Source: Bacteroidales bacterium (GTDB lineage Bacteria; Bacteroidota; Bacteroidia; Bacteroidales; Bacteroidaceae). Taken from it: a stretch of 43,378 nucleotides of DNA. Positions 27,120 to 34,804 of the stretch are shown one piece after another (the first letter of the stretch is position 1; each line of letters begins with the position of its first letter). The notes beneath the pieces are model-generated. The model was not told the DNA's origin. It saw nothing but the letters and a program-made list of their open reading frames with translations, and searched no databases. The stretch spans positions 1 to 43,378 of the forward strand of contig JAUNKN010000017.1 of NCBI GenBank assembly GCA_030532685.1, given 5' to 3'. The position numbers and the translations under genes were made by a program.

Positions 27120-27785
27120 TTATTTCGGAAAATAGATGAGCAGCTTGGTGAGCGACTTTTCGTCGTTCCAACTCCACCAGCGATCGCCCATCAGCGTTTT
27201 GAAAGCCTCCTTCATTTCGGGGGCTATTTCTTTCTTGACGAGCCGTTCTCGGGCAGCCACGATGCGCCCTTTGAGCGAGAAATAGTAGTCCGTGCGAAGC
27301 GGATACCCTTTGTTGGCCTGTTGTTCCGAACCGCTCAAATCCATGAACTGGTCGGTGCCGTAGCCTGCCATGTCGATGTCGAGAAAGGGTAAGTCCGTTC
27401 CTCCTGAAGTTACTTCCTTGTAGCGCTTCATGTCGACCGTGACCACTGCGATAAGTTTATTATATCCCTGTTGGGCAACGACACGTCCCATACGTTCTTT
27501 GTCGACCCTCATATACTGTACGCTGTCTATCTCTACGCCCAGCACACTGGGTGTCGTCACCTGTTTAATCTTACCATCTTGAGGGTCGATGAAGCAAAGT
27601 GCAGCATTCTTGTAGTGGATGTTTACTTTGTTGCGCACGAAGCGCCCAAAGCTCTGCACTACCTTTCCCTCCTTAAATTGAGGGAACATCCAAAGTCGCT
27701 CACTGCGGCGCTCCTCCTGTACTTGTTGAGCAGACGCGCAGAGAAGTCCGAAAAAAGCAAAGAAAAGAAGGAATAACTGTTTCAT
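27120..27785 (-). CDS. Secreted protein of unknown function
   Basis: A 221-residue protein with a clear signal peptide (MKQLFLLFFAFFGLLCASAQ) whose cleavage would follow ASA. The mature part begins with a charged stretch QQVQEERRSERLWMFPQF and is otherwise soluble, with no transmembrane segment or lipobox. I do not recognise the family. It sits 37 nt after tdk and 3 nt before the radical SAM gene, so it is in an operon with housekeeping genes, but the context does not give its job. Confidence 0.75.
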   Translation of the reverse strand: MKQLFLLFFAFFGLLCASAQQVQEERRSERLWMFPQFKEGKVVQSFGRFVRNKVNIHYKNAALCFIDPQDGKIKQVTTPSVLGVEIDSVQYMRVDKERMGRVVAQQGYNKLIAVVTVDMKRYKEVTSGGTDLPFLDIDMAGYGTDQFMDLSGSEQQANKGYPLRTDYYFSLKGRIVAARERLVKKEIAPEMKEAFKTLMGDRWWSWNDEKSLTKLLIYFPK

Positions 27786-27822
27786 AAAGCAGAGAGAGAT
27801 TGTAGAGCCGCGCTTGCAAGCA

Positions 27823-28389
27823 TTATTGACCAGTTGCTTTGTAGCAGTGGCGGCAGAGAGGTTCGTACTCTTGTAGTTCGCCCAGTAGCACCTGACTTTC
27901 GCCCTCGACGGTGCGATGGCTCACGTGGGCCAAGTTGCCACAGCGCACACAAATCGCATGTACCTTGCTCACATCCTCGGCCACAGCGCAAAGCGCAGGC
28001 ATCGGGCCAAAAGGGTTGCCTTTGAAGTCCATGTCCAGGCCTGCAATAATCACGCGCTTCCCACTATCGGCCAGTTGGTTGCACACCTCCACCAAGCCTT
28101 CGTCAAAAAACTGCGCTTCGTCTATACCCACTACGTCGGCTTCGCTGGCCATCAAAAGGATGCTACGACTCGACTCTACGGGAGTAGAAGCAAGGGCATT
28201 GCTATCGTGCGATACTACTTCGACCTCACTGTAACGAGTATCGATTTGAGGCTTGTAGATTTCAACTTTTTGGCGAGCGATGCGTGCCCGATTGATGCGA
28301 CGAATGAGCTCTTCTGTTTTTCCTGAAAACATACTGCCGCAAATCACTTCGATGCGGCCGCGTTGGGGGAAATGTTCGTGGTAAGGCAT
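27823..28389 (-). CDS. tdk: Thymidine kinase
   Basis: A 188-residue type II thymidine kinase that phosphorylates thymidine with ATP. The P-loop GSMFSGKT is at residues 18-25. The Walker [15 protein letters not shown], the lasso-region [14 protein letters not shown] and the zinc-binding cysteines CVRCGN and [10 protein letters not shown] are all present. I chose the ATG at 28389 ([15 protein letters not shown]); the frame is open further but unlike the family. The promoter found at 28518-28548 supports this with a leader of about 125 nt. Confidence 0.95.
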   Translation of the reverse strand: MPYHEHFPQRGRIEVICGSMFSGKTEELIRRINRARIARQKVEIYKPQIDTRYSEVEVVSHDSNALASTPVESSRSILLMASEADVVGIDEAQFFDEGLVEVCNQLADSGKRVIIAGLDMDFKGNPFGPMPALCAVAEDVSKVHAICVRCGNLAHVSHRTVEGESQVLLGELQEYEPLCRHCYKATGQ

Positions 28390-28517
28390 TCTGCTGAGGA
28401 ACGTAGTTTTTAGAGGATTTTGCGTGGTAAGGCCGCAAGGAATACTCACGTGGCAGCACCGCCCTGTGGGAAAATACCGAGAGGAGCGATGGGGTGAGTG
28501 GCACAGCGGAGTAAGAG

Positions 28518-28548
28518 CAAAAGTAGTGTTTTTTTTTTGTAGAGCCAA
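28518..28548 (-). promoter_or_regulatory. Promoter of tdk
   Basis: The minus strand shows TTG (28548-28546), 20 nt of spacer and TACTTTTG (28525-28518). The -33 box lies inside the spacer of the menA promoter on the other strand, so the two overlap. Confidence 0.65.
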
Positions 28549-28566
28549 GCTCAGGGATTAACTTTG
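28536..28566 (+). promoter_or_regulatory. Promoter of menA
   Basis: TTTG (28536-28539), exactly 19 nt, then TAACTTTG (28559-28566): a full consensus match. Initiation is expected about 4-5 nt downstream, near 28570, while the menA ATG is at 28575. The transcript would be nearly leaderless. Confidence 0.75.
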
Positions 28567-28574
28567 CAGCTACT

Positions 28575-29519
28575 ATGACTACAATCTCTCCCAATTCTTG
28601 GCGTGCCTGGTATTTGGCTGCACGTCCCAAAACTCTTTCTGGAGCCTTAGCACCTGTGGTGGCCGCTATCGCGCTGGCACTGACTCATGCTCCTTTGCTC
28701 CATACGCAAGCACTTGGCTTAGGAGTGGGGTGTATGCTGTTTGCCGCGTTGATGCAAGTGGCCTCCAACTTGATCAATGACTATATGGACTTTCGCGATG
28801 GCATAGACACCGCCGATCGTTTGGGGCCAGAACGCGCTTGTCAGCAAGGATGGATCACTCCTCGTGCCATGCGCTGGGGCATTGCCGTTTGCCTTGTGTT
28901 GGCTCTTGCTGTGGGGCTGTTGCTGCTCGTTCTGCTTCTTGAGCATAGTCGCTACACCCCTGGTCGTTTGTTCCTCCTGTTAGGGAGTATAGGTGGCTTG
29001 TGTGTCGGGGCTGCTTTTGCTTATAGTCGCTGGTTTTCGCGCTGGGCATTGGGCGATGTGTTGGTGTTGCTCTTCTTCGGAGTCGTACCTACGTTGGGCA
29101 CTTATTTTGTACTCACCGATAGCGCTCCATTGAGCGTGCTTGCTCTCGGACTTGCTGTGGGTTTTGCCGTAGATGCTTTGCTTGTGGTCAATAACTTTCG
29201 CGATCGCCACACCGATCGTGCGGTAAACAAGCGCACGCTCATCAATCTGTTGCCTACAGAATGGCTTTCGTGGAGCATCTACCCCCTTGTGGGCCTGCTG
29301 GCCACTCTTTTCTTGTTGCTCACCGACTATTTGCTACATGGAGCCTTGCGTTGGCTCTCACTCTTTTCTCTCATTTACCTGAGCTGGCATCTTATTGCCG
29401 CCCGCACGATGTGGCGTATCGGGACGGGACGGGCTCTCAATCGCGTGTTGGGGCTCACCTCTTTGGGACTCATGTTGCTTACTGTGCTCATTCCTCTATC
29501 CTTTGTCCTTTCTGCTTGA
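28575..29519 (+). CDS. menA: 1,4-dihydroxy-2-naphthoate polyprenyltransferase
   Basis: A 314-residue inner-membrane UbiA-family enzyme that attaches the polyprenyl tail to DHNA in menaquinone synthesis. The first Asp-rich motif is NDYMDFRDGID (N68, D69, D72, D75) and the second is NNFRDRHTDRAVNKRTL. About eight or nine hydrophobic segments are seen. The polyprenyl donor could come from the polyprenyl synthase at 4354-5301 or another one; this is inference. Menaquinone is the usual quinone of Bacteroidales. Confidence 0.94.
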   Translation: MTTISPNSWRAWYLAARPKTLSGALAPVVAAIALALTHAPLLHTQALGLGVGCMLFAALMQVASNLINDYMDFRDGIDTADRLGPERACQQGWITPRAMRWGIAVCLVLALAVGLLLLVLLLEHSRYTPGRLFLLLGSIGGLCVGAAFAYSRWFSRWALGDVLVLLFFGVVPTLGTYFVLTDSAPLSVLALGLAVGFAVDALLVVNNFRDRHTDRAVNKRTLINLLPTEWLSWSIYPLVGLLATLFLLLTDYLLHGALRWLSLFSLIYLSWHLIAARTMWRIGTGRALNRVLGLTSLGLMLLTVLIPLSFVLSA

Positions 29520-29555
29520 GCAGGGGGACCTCTTTCGTCTTAGTATGCACAAGAA

Positions 29556-29590
29556 AAAAGCAAGTTCCCGCCAAGCGGGAACTTGCTTTT
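29556..29590. terminator. Bidirectional terminator between menA and rplS
   Basis: A perfect 16-bp stem (arm AAAAGCAAGTTCCCGC, 29556-29571, pairing with 29575-29590) closes a CAA loop. A-rich and T-rich flanks on both sides let it end both menA and rplS transcripts. Confidence 0.9.
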
Positions 29591-29645
29591 GTTGTGGTGT
29601 AAGAAAAAGACGGCAGCGTCTTCGTGCACCTTTTGATTTTTAGGC

Positions 29646-30008
29646 TTAGGCCTTAGTAGCGGTGCGCTTTTCCTTGATGCGAGCCTTCTTACCAGTGAGG
29701 TTGCGCAAGTAGTAGAGCTTGGCGCGACGCACCTTACCTACCTTGTTCACCTCAATGCTTTCGATAGCAGGCGACTCGAGGGGGAAGATACGTTCCACAC
29801 CGATAGTGCCTGACATCTTGCGTACGGTGAAACGCTTCTTATCGCCGTGACCTTGGATTTTGATCACAACACCGCGATAGAGCTGTACGCGTTCTTTGTT
29901 ACCTTCGACGATTCTGTAAGCTACTGTGATGGTGTCACCAGCCTTGAAAGAGGGGTGTTGCTTGCCAGTAGCAAATGCTTCTTCAGCAATTTTGATAAAG
30001 TCTACCAT
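29646..30008 (-). CDS. rplS: 50S ribosomal protein L19
   Basis: A 120-residue ribosomal protein at the interface of the two subunits. Recognised by [55 protein letters not shown] and [20 protein letters not shown], the family's most conserved parts. It has its own promoter about 125 nt upstream and a strong terminator. Confidence 0.97.
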   Translation of the reverse strand: MVDFIKIAEEAFATGKQHPSFKAGDTITVAYRIVEGNKERVQLYRGVVIKIQGHGDKKRFTVRKMSGTIGVERIFPLESPAIESIEVNKVGKVRRAKLYYLRNLTGKKARIKEKRTATKA

Positions 30009-30133
30009 TGTAATGGAGATAGTTGAATTGTTAATCGCCCCAGCCCAACATTCTCGGTTTCACTCGCACGATTGCGCAGCCCCACGAGGACTCGCCGCAT
30101 CGCGCCCGACAGCGGTTGGACGGAAAAGCGGTG

Positions 30134-30164
30134 CAAAATTACACATTTTCTGATAGTTGGCCAA
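30134..30164 (-). promoter_or_regulatory. Promoter of rplS
   Basis: The minus strand shows TTG (30164-30162), 20 nt of spacer and TAATTTTG (30141-30134). The predicted leader is about 120 nt, GC-rich and likely folded, which leaves room for regulation of the ribosomal protein gene. Confidence 0.65.
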
Positions 30165-30251
30165 GCCTTCTGTCCAAACTTCTACTTTTTTAGGGAGAGA
30201 AATCGCAGGACGCGTTTCGTCTTTGTGTTCCACAGGGTTCAATCCTATGGT

Positions 30252-30944
30252 TCACTGGTTGAGGGAGGAGGAGAAGAGAGGGACGTGTTTCATCTGTTGT
30301 TTGATCCACGCTTGGCGCTGTCGCAGGTAGTTTGTGGGCGAAGCACTGTTGTAGCGCAGAGGGGCTGGTAGCGTGGCGGCGATAAGGGCGCAGTCGGAGC
30401 GAGTGAGCTGGGCGGCCGAACATCCGAAATGTGCTTGTGCCACGGCTTCGGCTCCATAGATGCCATTGCCCATTTCAATACTGTTCAGGTAGACCTCCAT
30501 GATGCGCTCCTTGCTCCATAGATTTTCGATGAGAAAGGTGAAGTAAACCTCAAATCCCTTGCGCAACCAAGAAGATTCTGGCCAGAGAAACACATTCTTG
30601 GCCGTTTGTTGCGAAATGGTCGAGCCTCCACGTCTTCTCCCACCTCGTAGTCGTTCTCGCACTGCTGCATTGATGGCTTTCGTGTCGAAGCCATGGTGCG
30701 AGCAAAATCGCTGGTCTTCGCTGGCAATGACAGCAACGGGAAGATAGCGCGACATTTGCTCCAAAGGCACCCAGTCGTGAGCCAGTCGAGGCATCTCGCC
30801 TCGCTGCACCTGTTCGACACAACGAATCACCATGAGGGGCGTCAAGGGCACGGGTAGGAAGCGATAGAGCAAGGTGCCCAGCACGCTGAGAAGAAAGAAG
30901 AGGCCGATGCCCCAGCGGATAATCTTGAAAACGAGTTTCACCAT
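30252..30944 (-). CDS. mtgA: Monofunctional biosynthetic peptidoglycan transglycosylase
   Basis: A 230-residue glycosyltransferase of family GT51 that polymerises lipid II into glycan strands at the inner membrane. One N-terminal transmembrane anchor is seen (about residues 10-30). The catalytic Glu is E76 in VIASEDQRF. The GGSTISQQTAKNVFL, FLIENLWSKERIMEVYLNSIEMG and YGAEAVAQAHFG motifs follow in order. The length matches MtgA; no transpeptidase domain is attached. Confidence 0.95.
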   Translation of the reverse strand: MVKLVFKIIRWGIGLFFLLSVLGTLLYRFLPVPLTPLMVIRCVEQVQRGEMPRLAHDWVPLEQMSRYLPVAVIASEDQRFCSHHGFDTKAINAAVRERLRGGRRRGGSTISQQTAKNVFLWPESSWLRKGFEVYFTFLIENLWSKERIMEVYLNSIEMGNGIYGAEAVAQAHFGCSAAQLTRSDCALIAATLPAPLRYNSASPTNYLRQRQAWIKQQMKHVPLFSSSLNQ

Positions 30945-31092
30945 GCGGGTGCGATGAAAAAGAGAGGCTGGTCAAAACCATAGTTTTGATGCAGCCCCTC
31001 GGGAATGATGGTGTCGAAGAGCAAGCTTGCGCTTCTGACTTTGTCTTTTTTTGTGATGTGTGTAAGGTCTTATGCAACCTGTCGCTCTTGGT

Positions 31093-31488
31093 TTAGAAGG
31101 GCAGGTCGTCGCCTGCACCAGCATTGGGAGCAGGAGCAGGGGCAGGAGCGGGCGCGCCCGCAGGCATAGGAGGCATCACGGGAGGAGCTGCAGCTCCCAT
31201 AGGAGCTTGGCCTGGAGCCACGCGCTCCACGCGCCATGCACGCACCGAGTTGTACCAGCGACCCTGATATTCGCGGGCATCAATGTCGAAGCTCACGGTG
31301 AGTTCCTCGCCCACTTGGATGTTGAAGTCCTTGAGTTTGTCCTCGCCAAACACCTCAAAAGCGCAGCGACGAGGGTATTGCTCGTGGGTTTCGATGACGA
31401 AAGTTTGCATCATCCAGTTGTTGCCCGTACGTGCCGATTGGCCACTGCGCACTTCGAGTGCGTGCGTGATTTTTCCAGTGATTTCCAT
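31093..31488 (-). CDS. DUF3127 OB-fold (SSB-like) protein
   Basis: A 131-residue small protein. The N-terminal 85 residues have the DUF3127 pattern (MEITGKITHALEVRSGQSART, then FVIETHEQYPRRCAFEVFGEDK and LTVSFDIDAREYQGRWYNSVRAWRVE), an OB fold related to single-stranded DNA-binding protein. A Pro/Ala/Met-rich linker follows, and the protein ends GAGDDLPF, very like the acidic SSB C-terminal tip that binds partner proteins. I chose the ATG at 31488; an upstream start would add 19 unlike residues. The cellular role of DUF3127 is not established; single-stranded DNA binding is inferred. Confidence 0.82.
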   Translation of the reverse strand: MEITGKITHALEVRSGQSARTGNNWMMQTFVIETHEQYPRRCAFEVFGEDKLKDFNIQVGEELTVSFDIDAREYQGRWYNSVRAWRVERVAPGQAPMGAAAPPVMPPMPAGAPAPAPAPAPNAGAGDDLPF

Positions 31489-31548
31489 GTGTCGTGTCAA
31501 AATTAGTTTGCCTGCGAAATTACGACTATTTTCTGATATCGGGCACAA

Positions 31549-31800
31549 TTATTTCTCCTTTTTTTTCTTCTCCCAATCTGGCTCTCGGAAGGGGAGCGGT
31601 TTCGTTGGGCCTGTCTTTAACACTTCGTTTCTTCTTGTTTGAAGCGATGTGTGCCCTTCTGTGGGGGCGTTGATTTTTTGCTTTCTGGCGAGTTAAGTGG
31701 AGAAAATAGATGGGAGCGCCAAAAAACTACGTCCCACGCAGATTATTTTAGCTCGCAGCGCGGAGTGTGCGCTTCCCACTTTCTTGCTCCGATTCTCCTT
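31549..31800. other. Intergenic region upstream of the repeat element
   Basis: About 250 nt without a supported gene. It contains a copy of the dispersed motif (ACTACGTCCCACGCAGATTA, 31727-31746). No clear promoter for the DUF3127 gene could be placed: the best -7 (TAATTTCG on minus, 31522-31515) has one mismatch and lacks a well-spaced -33. Confidence 0.5.
31727..31746 (+). repeat. Dispersed CCCACGTAGGA-type motif, diverged copy
   Basis: CTACGTCCCACGCAGATTATTTT is a shorter, diverged form of the motif at 43344-43378, with the order ACGTCCCACG(T/C)AG kept. Confidence 0.45.
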
Positions 31801-32096
31801 CGCGCGCGTATTATACTAACGGTAAGAGCTTTTTTCTTCCACTGCCTCCACTGGGAGATGATTGTTCTTGATTTTTAGTGTTTTACGAAGTGGAAGGGAA
31901 GCCCCAGCTTCTCTTCCACTTCAAGAACATGCCATCCATATTTAAAGGTTCCTTGCTGCATCTGAGGAGGAGCGTTTGTGGAAGCCGATCGGTGTTTCTT
32001 CCATCAGTAAGTCGTAGAAAATCAGAGTTTTGCGGGACTTGTGGAAGATGTGGAAGTGAAAGTGCGCGTCTATAACAAGAAATACGCGTGCGCGCG
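31801..32096 (+). repeat. Repeat element with TTCCAC/GTGGAA ends, copy 2
   Basis: This 296-nt element matches copy 1 at 18127-18378 in layout and orientation. The left end is CGCGCGCGTATTATA followed by CTTCCACTGCCTCCA and then TTGATTTTTAGTG. The right end is TGTGGAAGATGTGGAAG followed by ACGCGTGCGCGCG. The outer GC-rich ends are inverted to each other, and so are the inner TTCCAC/GTGGAAG motifs. Inside, GAAGTGGAAG (31887-31896) and CTTCCACTTC (31913-31922) form a further hairpin. No supported gene lies within. Confidence 0.68.
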
Positions 32097-32375
32097 AAGA
32101 AAGCGTGAAGGGAGGTGTGGGGGCGGCCAAGAGAGGGCTTGTGAAAACGGAGTGGTGCTGTGCAGAGGCTTCGATGATTGGCGATACTGCTGGATTGAGA
32201 CAGAGTGATACCATAGTCGAAGAAATATTGAAAACTATCAAAAAAAGATGTCCTAAAAATAGTTGGGTGTCGAAAGAATGTTGTACTTTTGTGGCAATTC
32301 GGGGGTATGTACATTCTTGTGCGCCCTTCGTTAAAAAGTAAACAAATAGAACACCTTACAACGATATCAGTCACT
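32097..32375. other. Leader region of dnaN
   Basis: About 280 nt between the repeat element and dnaN, with the dnaN promoter in its last part. No supported gene is seen. Confidence 0.5.
32263..32291 (+). promoter_or_regulatory. Promoter of dnaN
   Basis: TTG (32263-32265), 18 nt of spacer and TACTTTTG (32284-32291). The spacer is one or two nt shorter than usual. The predicted leader is about 80 nt. Confidence 0.6.
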
Positions 32376-33509
32376 ATGAAATTTGTCATTTCAAGCAGCG
32401 CCCTTTCACAACGCCTTCAAACCTTGGGACGTGTCATTTCGTCGAAAAATGCGATGCCCATTCTCGAAAACTTCTTGTTTGAGGTGAACGATGGCCGCTT
32501 GACGCTCACCTCGTCCGATGGAGAAATCACGCTACGCACCACGCTCGACCTGGTGGAAAGTAGCGGCAATGTGCGTTTCACCATCAACGCCAAGACCATT
32601 CAGGATGCCATCAAAGAAATTCCCGAGCAACCCATGGAAGTGGTGCTCGAGAACGATGCTATGGGCAATTTGGAAGTGACGATCAACTATCAGAATGGAC
32701 ACTATACGCTCTTGGCACAACCTGCCGACGAGTATCCTACGACCAAGGATTTGGATGGAGAAGTGTCTACACTGCTCATCGATTCGATGCGTTTGTACAG
32801 TGGTATCAATCGTGCACTGTTTGCCGCGGCTGACGATCCTTTGCGCCCTGTGATGAATGGCGTTTTCTTCGACTACAAGAGCGATGGCTTGGCTGTTGTC
32901 GCTTCCGATGGTCGCAAGTTGGCCTGCACGCGCATGCTCAACATCACGACCGAAACTCCCACTTCTTTCATTCTGCACAAGAAGCCTGCGAACATCGCCA
33001 AAGGTATTTTGCAGAAGGAAGGAGGCGACACGACAGTGCGTTTCACCAAGCGCAATGCTGTGATGGAGAGCGAAAACTATACGCTTTCGTGCCGCCTCAT
33101 TGAGGGGAATTTCCCCAACTACAATAGCGTGATTCCGCAGAACAACCCCAACTGTGTGACCATCAATCGTGCTGCCCTTGTTTCGGCTTTGCGCCGCATC
33201 ATGGTGTTTGCCAATGCTGGAAGTCCGCTCGTGAAGTTGCACATTGAAATGGGCCGTTTGGTGCTTACCGCCAAGGATAGCGATTATGCTCGCTCTGGCG
33301 AAGAGGCCTTGCTCTGCGAATATCAAGGTATGCCCATGAACATTGGTTTCAAGGGAACGCTGCTCATGGAGCTGCTGAACAATTTGGAAAGCGAGGAAAT
33401 CGTGATTCAACTGGCCGATCCCGCTCGTGCTGGCATCATCGTGCCTGCAGAGGAGGACGAGGAGGAAAAAATCATCATGCTCCTCATGCCTATGATGCTC
33501 AATGAATAG
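32376..33509 (+). CDS. dnaN: DNA polymerase III beta subunit (sliding clamp)
   Basis: A 377-residue protein forming the ring-shaped dimer that tethers DNA polymerase III to DNA. Typical segments are MKFVISSSALSQRLQTLGRVI, NAMPILENFLFEV, the interdomain DDPLRPVMNGVFFD and SDGRKLACTR, and the C-terminal IIMLLMPMML. I chose the ATG at 32376; the longer open frame upstream does not resemble the family. No dnaA lies next to it here, so it is not in the classical origin cluster. A hairpin terminator follows. Confidence 0.95.
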   Translation: MKFVISSSALSQRLQTLGRVISSKNAMPILENFLFEVNDGRLTLTSSDGEITLRTTLDLVESSGNVRFTINAKTIQDAIKEIPEQPMEVVLENDAMGNLEVTINYQNGHYTLLAQPADEYPTTKDLDGEVSTLLIDSMRLYSGINRALFAAADDPLRPVMNGVFFDYKSDGLAVVASDGRKLACTRMLNITTETPTSFILHKKPANIAKGILQKEGGDTTVRFTKRNAVMESENYTLSCRLIEGNFPNYNSVIPQNNPNCVTINRAALVSALRRIMVFANAGSPLVKLHIEMGRLVLTAKDSDYARSGEEALLCEYQGMPMNIGFKGTLLMELLNNLESEEIVIQLADPARAGIIVPAEEDEEEKIIMLLMPMMLNE

Positions 33510-33544
33510 TCGCAAGTTCCTTTGTACAACTTAAAAAATCGCAC

Positions 33545-33587
33545 AAGCGTGAGCCGCTCGTCCTTCGCGGGCGAGCTGTTCACGCTT
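33545..33587 (+). terminator. Terminator of dnaN
   Basis: AAGCGTGA (33545-33552) pairs with TCACGCTT (33580-33587), and an inner GCTCG/CGAGC pairing closes the loop. TCCTTTT follows. It lies 13 nt before the coaBC start. Confidence 0.75.
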
Positions 33588-33604
33588 TCCTTTTACGTGT
33601 TCGG

Positions 33605-34804
33605 ATGAAAGGCAAACACATCGTCCTGGGCATCACGGGGAGCATCGCGGCCTACAAGGCTTGTACGCTCGTTCGTTTGCTCGTTAAGGCAGGAGCCGAA
33701 GTGCAGGTCGTCATGACGCCTTCGGCCAAAGAATTTATCACTCCTCTCACGCTGGCCACTTTGAGTCGAAATGCTGTGGTCAGTGAGTTTTTTGATCGCC
33801 GTGATGGTTCGTGGCACAGCCATGTCGATTTGGGTCTGTGGGCCGATGCTATGGTGATAGCCCCAGCCTCGGCGGCCACCATTGGTAAGATGGCGCATGG
33901 CATAGCTGACAATATGCTTCTCACCACTTATCTGTCCATGAAAGCCCCCGTCTTTGTGGCTCCAGCAATGGATTTGGATATGTTCCAGCACCAGACGACG
34001 ACCGACAATTTGGAGCGTCTGCGCAGTTTTGGACATCACATCATTGAGCCTCAAAGCGGAGAGTTGGCTTCGGCCCTCATAGGCAAGGGGCGCATGGAGG
34101 AACCGGAACAAATCATGGAGCGGCTGACCGCCTTTTTTCAAGGCTCTGAAGAACAAAAACGGCAGCGCATACTCATCACGGCAGGCCCGACCTATGAACG
34201 CTTGGACCCCGTGCGATTTGTAGGCAATTATTCTACGGGAAAAATGGGATTTGCCCTTGCGGAGAGTTGTGCTCGTCAGGGGTTTGAAGTCGAATTGATT
34301 GCAGGCCCTGTACAGTTGCAAGTGCAGCATCCACTCATTCATCGTACCAACGTGGAGAGTGCCGCACAAATGCACGAGGCTGCTACGCGTTTGTTTCCCA
34401 GTTGTCAGGCAGCTATTCTTTGTGCAGCCGTGGCCGATTTTACGCCTGCTGCCGTGGCCAATAGCAAAATCAAACGCGAAACGACAGGAGAGTGGCGCCT
34501 CGAACTGGTACCTACGCGCGACATTGCACGTGATTTGGGCACGATGAAGCAAAGCCATCAAGTGCTTGTGGGATTTGCGCTCGAAACGGACAATGAACAA
34601 AACAATGCACTCGAAAAAATGCAGCGCAAGCAGCTCGACTGCATCGTACTCAACTCCTTGCGCGATGAAGGAGCGGGTTTTGGTCATGATACCAACAAAG
34701 TGACCCTCATCGATGCCGATGGCACGCAGCAAGCCCTTCCCTTGGCCTCCAAACAGCAGGTGGCCGACGAAATTATACGCCATTTATGCGACAAGTTTTT
34801 GTAA
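33605..34804 (+). CDS. coaBC: Bifunctional phosphopantothenoylcysteine decarboxylase / phosphopantothenate-cysteine ligase
   Basis: A 399-residue two-domain enzyme of coenzyme A synthesis. The N-terminal FMN-dependent CoaC half (about residues 1-185) shows GITGSIAAYKA, the active-site His in the SHVDLG segment, VIAPASAATIGKMAHGIADNLL-like residues and the PAMD motif. The C-terminal CoaB half (from about 190) shows ITAGPTYERLDPVRFVGNYSTGKMG and AAVADFTP. The frame overlaps porD by 19 nt, so the two are coupled. The position next to porD and recN is widely kept in Bacteroidota. Confidence 0.95.
   Translation: MKGKHIVLGITGSIAAYKACTLVRLLVKAGAEVQVVMTPSAKEFITPLTLATLSRNAVVSEFFDRRDGSWHSHVDLGLWADAMVIAPASAATIGKMAHGIADNMLLTTYLSMKAPVFVAPAMDLDMFQHQTTTDNLERLRSFGHHIIEPQSGELASALIGKGRMEEPEQIMERLTAFFQGSEEQKRQRILITAGPTYERLDPVRFVGNYSTGKMGFALAESCARQGFEVELIAGPVQLQVQHPLIHRTNVESAAQMHEAATRLFPSCQAAILCAAVADFTPAAVANSKIKRETTGEWRLELVPTRDIARDLGTMKQSHQVLVGFALETDNEQNNALEKMQRKQLDCIVLNSLRDEGAGFGHDTNKVTLIDADGTQQALPLASKQQVADEIIRHLCDKFL

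Noticed and set aside
31117..31165. Short tandem GCAGGAGC-like repeats on the plus strand
   Set aside because: They encode the Pro/Ala linker of the DUF3127 protein and need no other explanation.
31883..32389. 168-residue minus-strand frame in the repeat region
   Set aside because: Its sequence comes from the TTCCAC element and low-complexity DNA; it overlaps the dnaN promoter.
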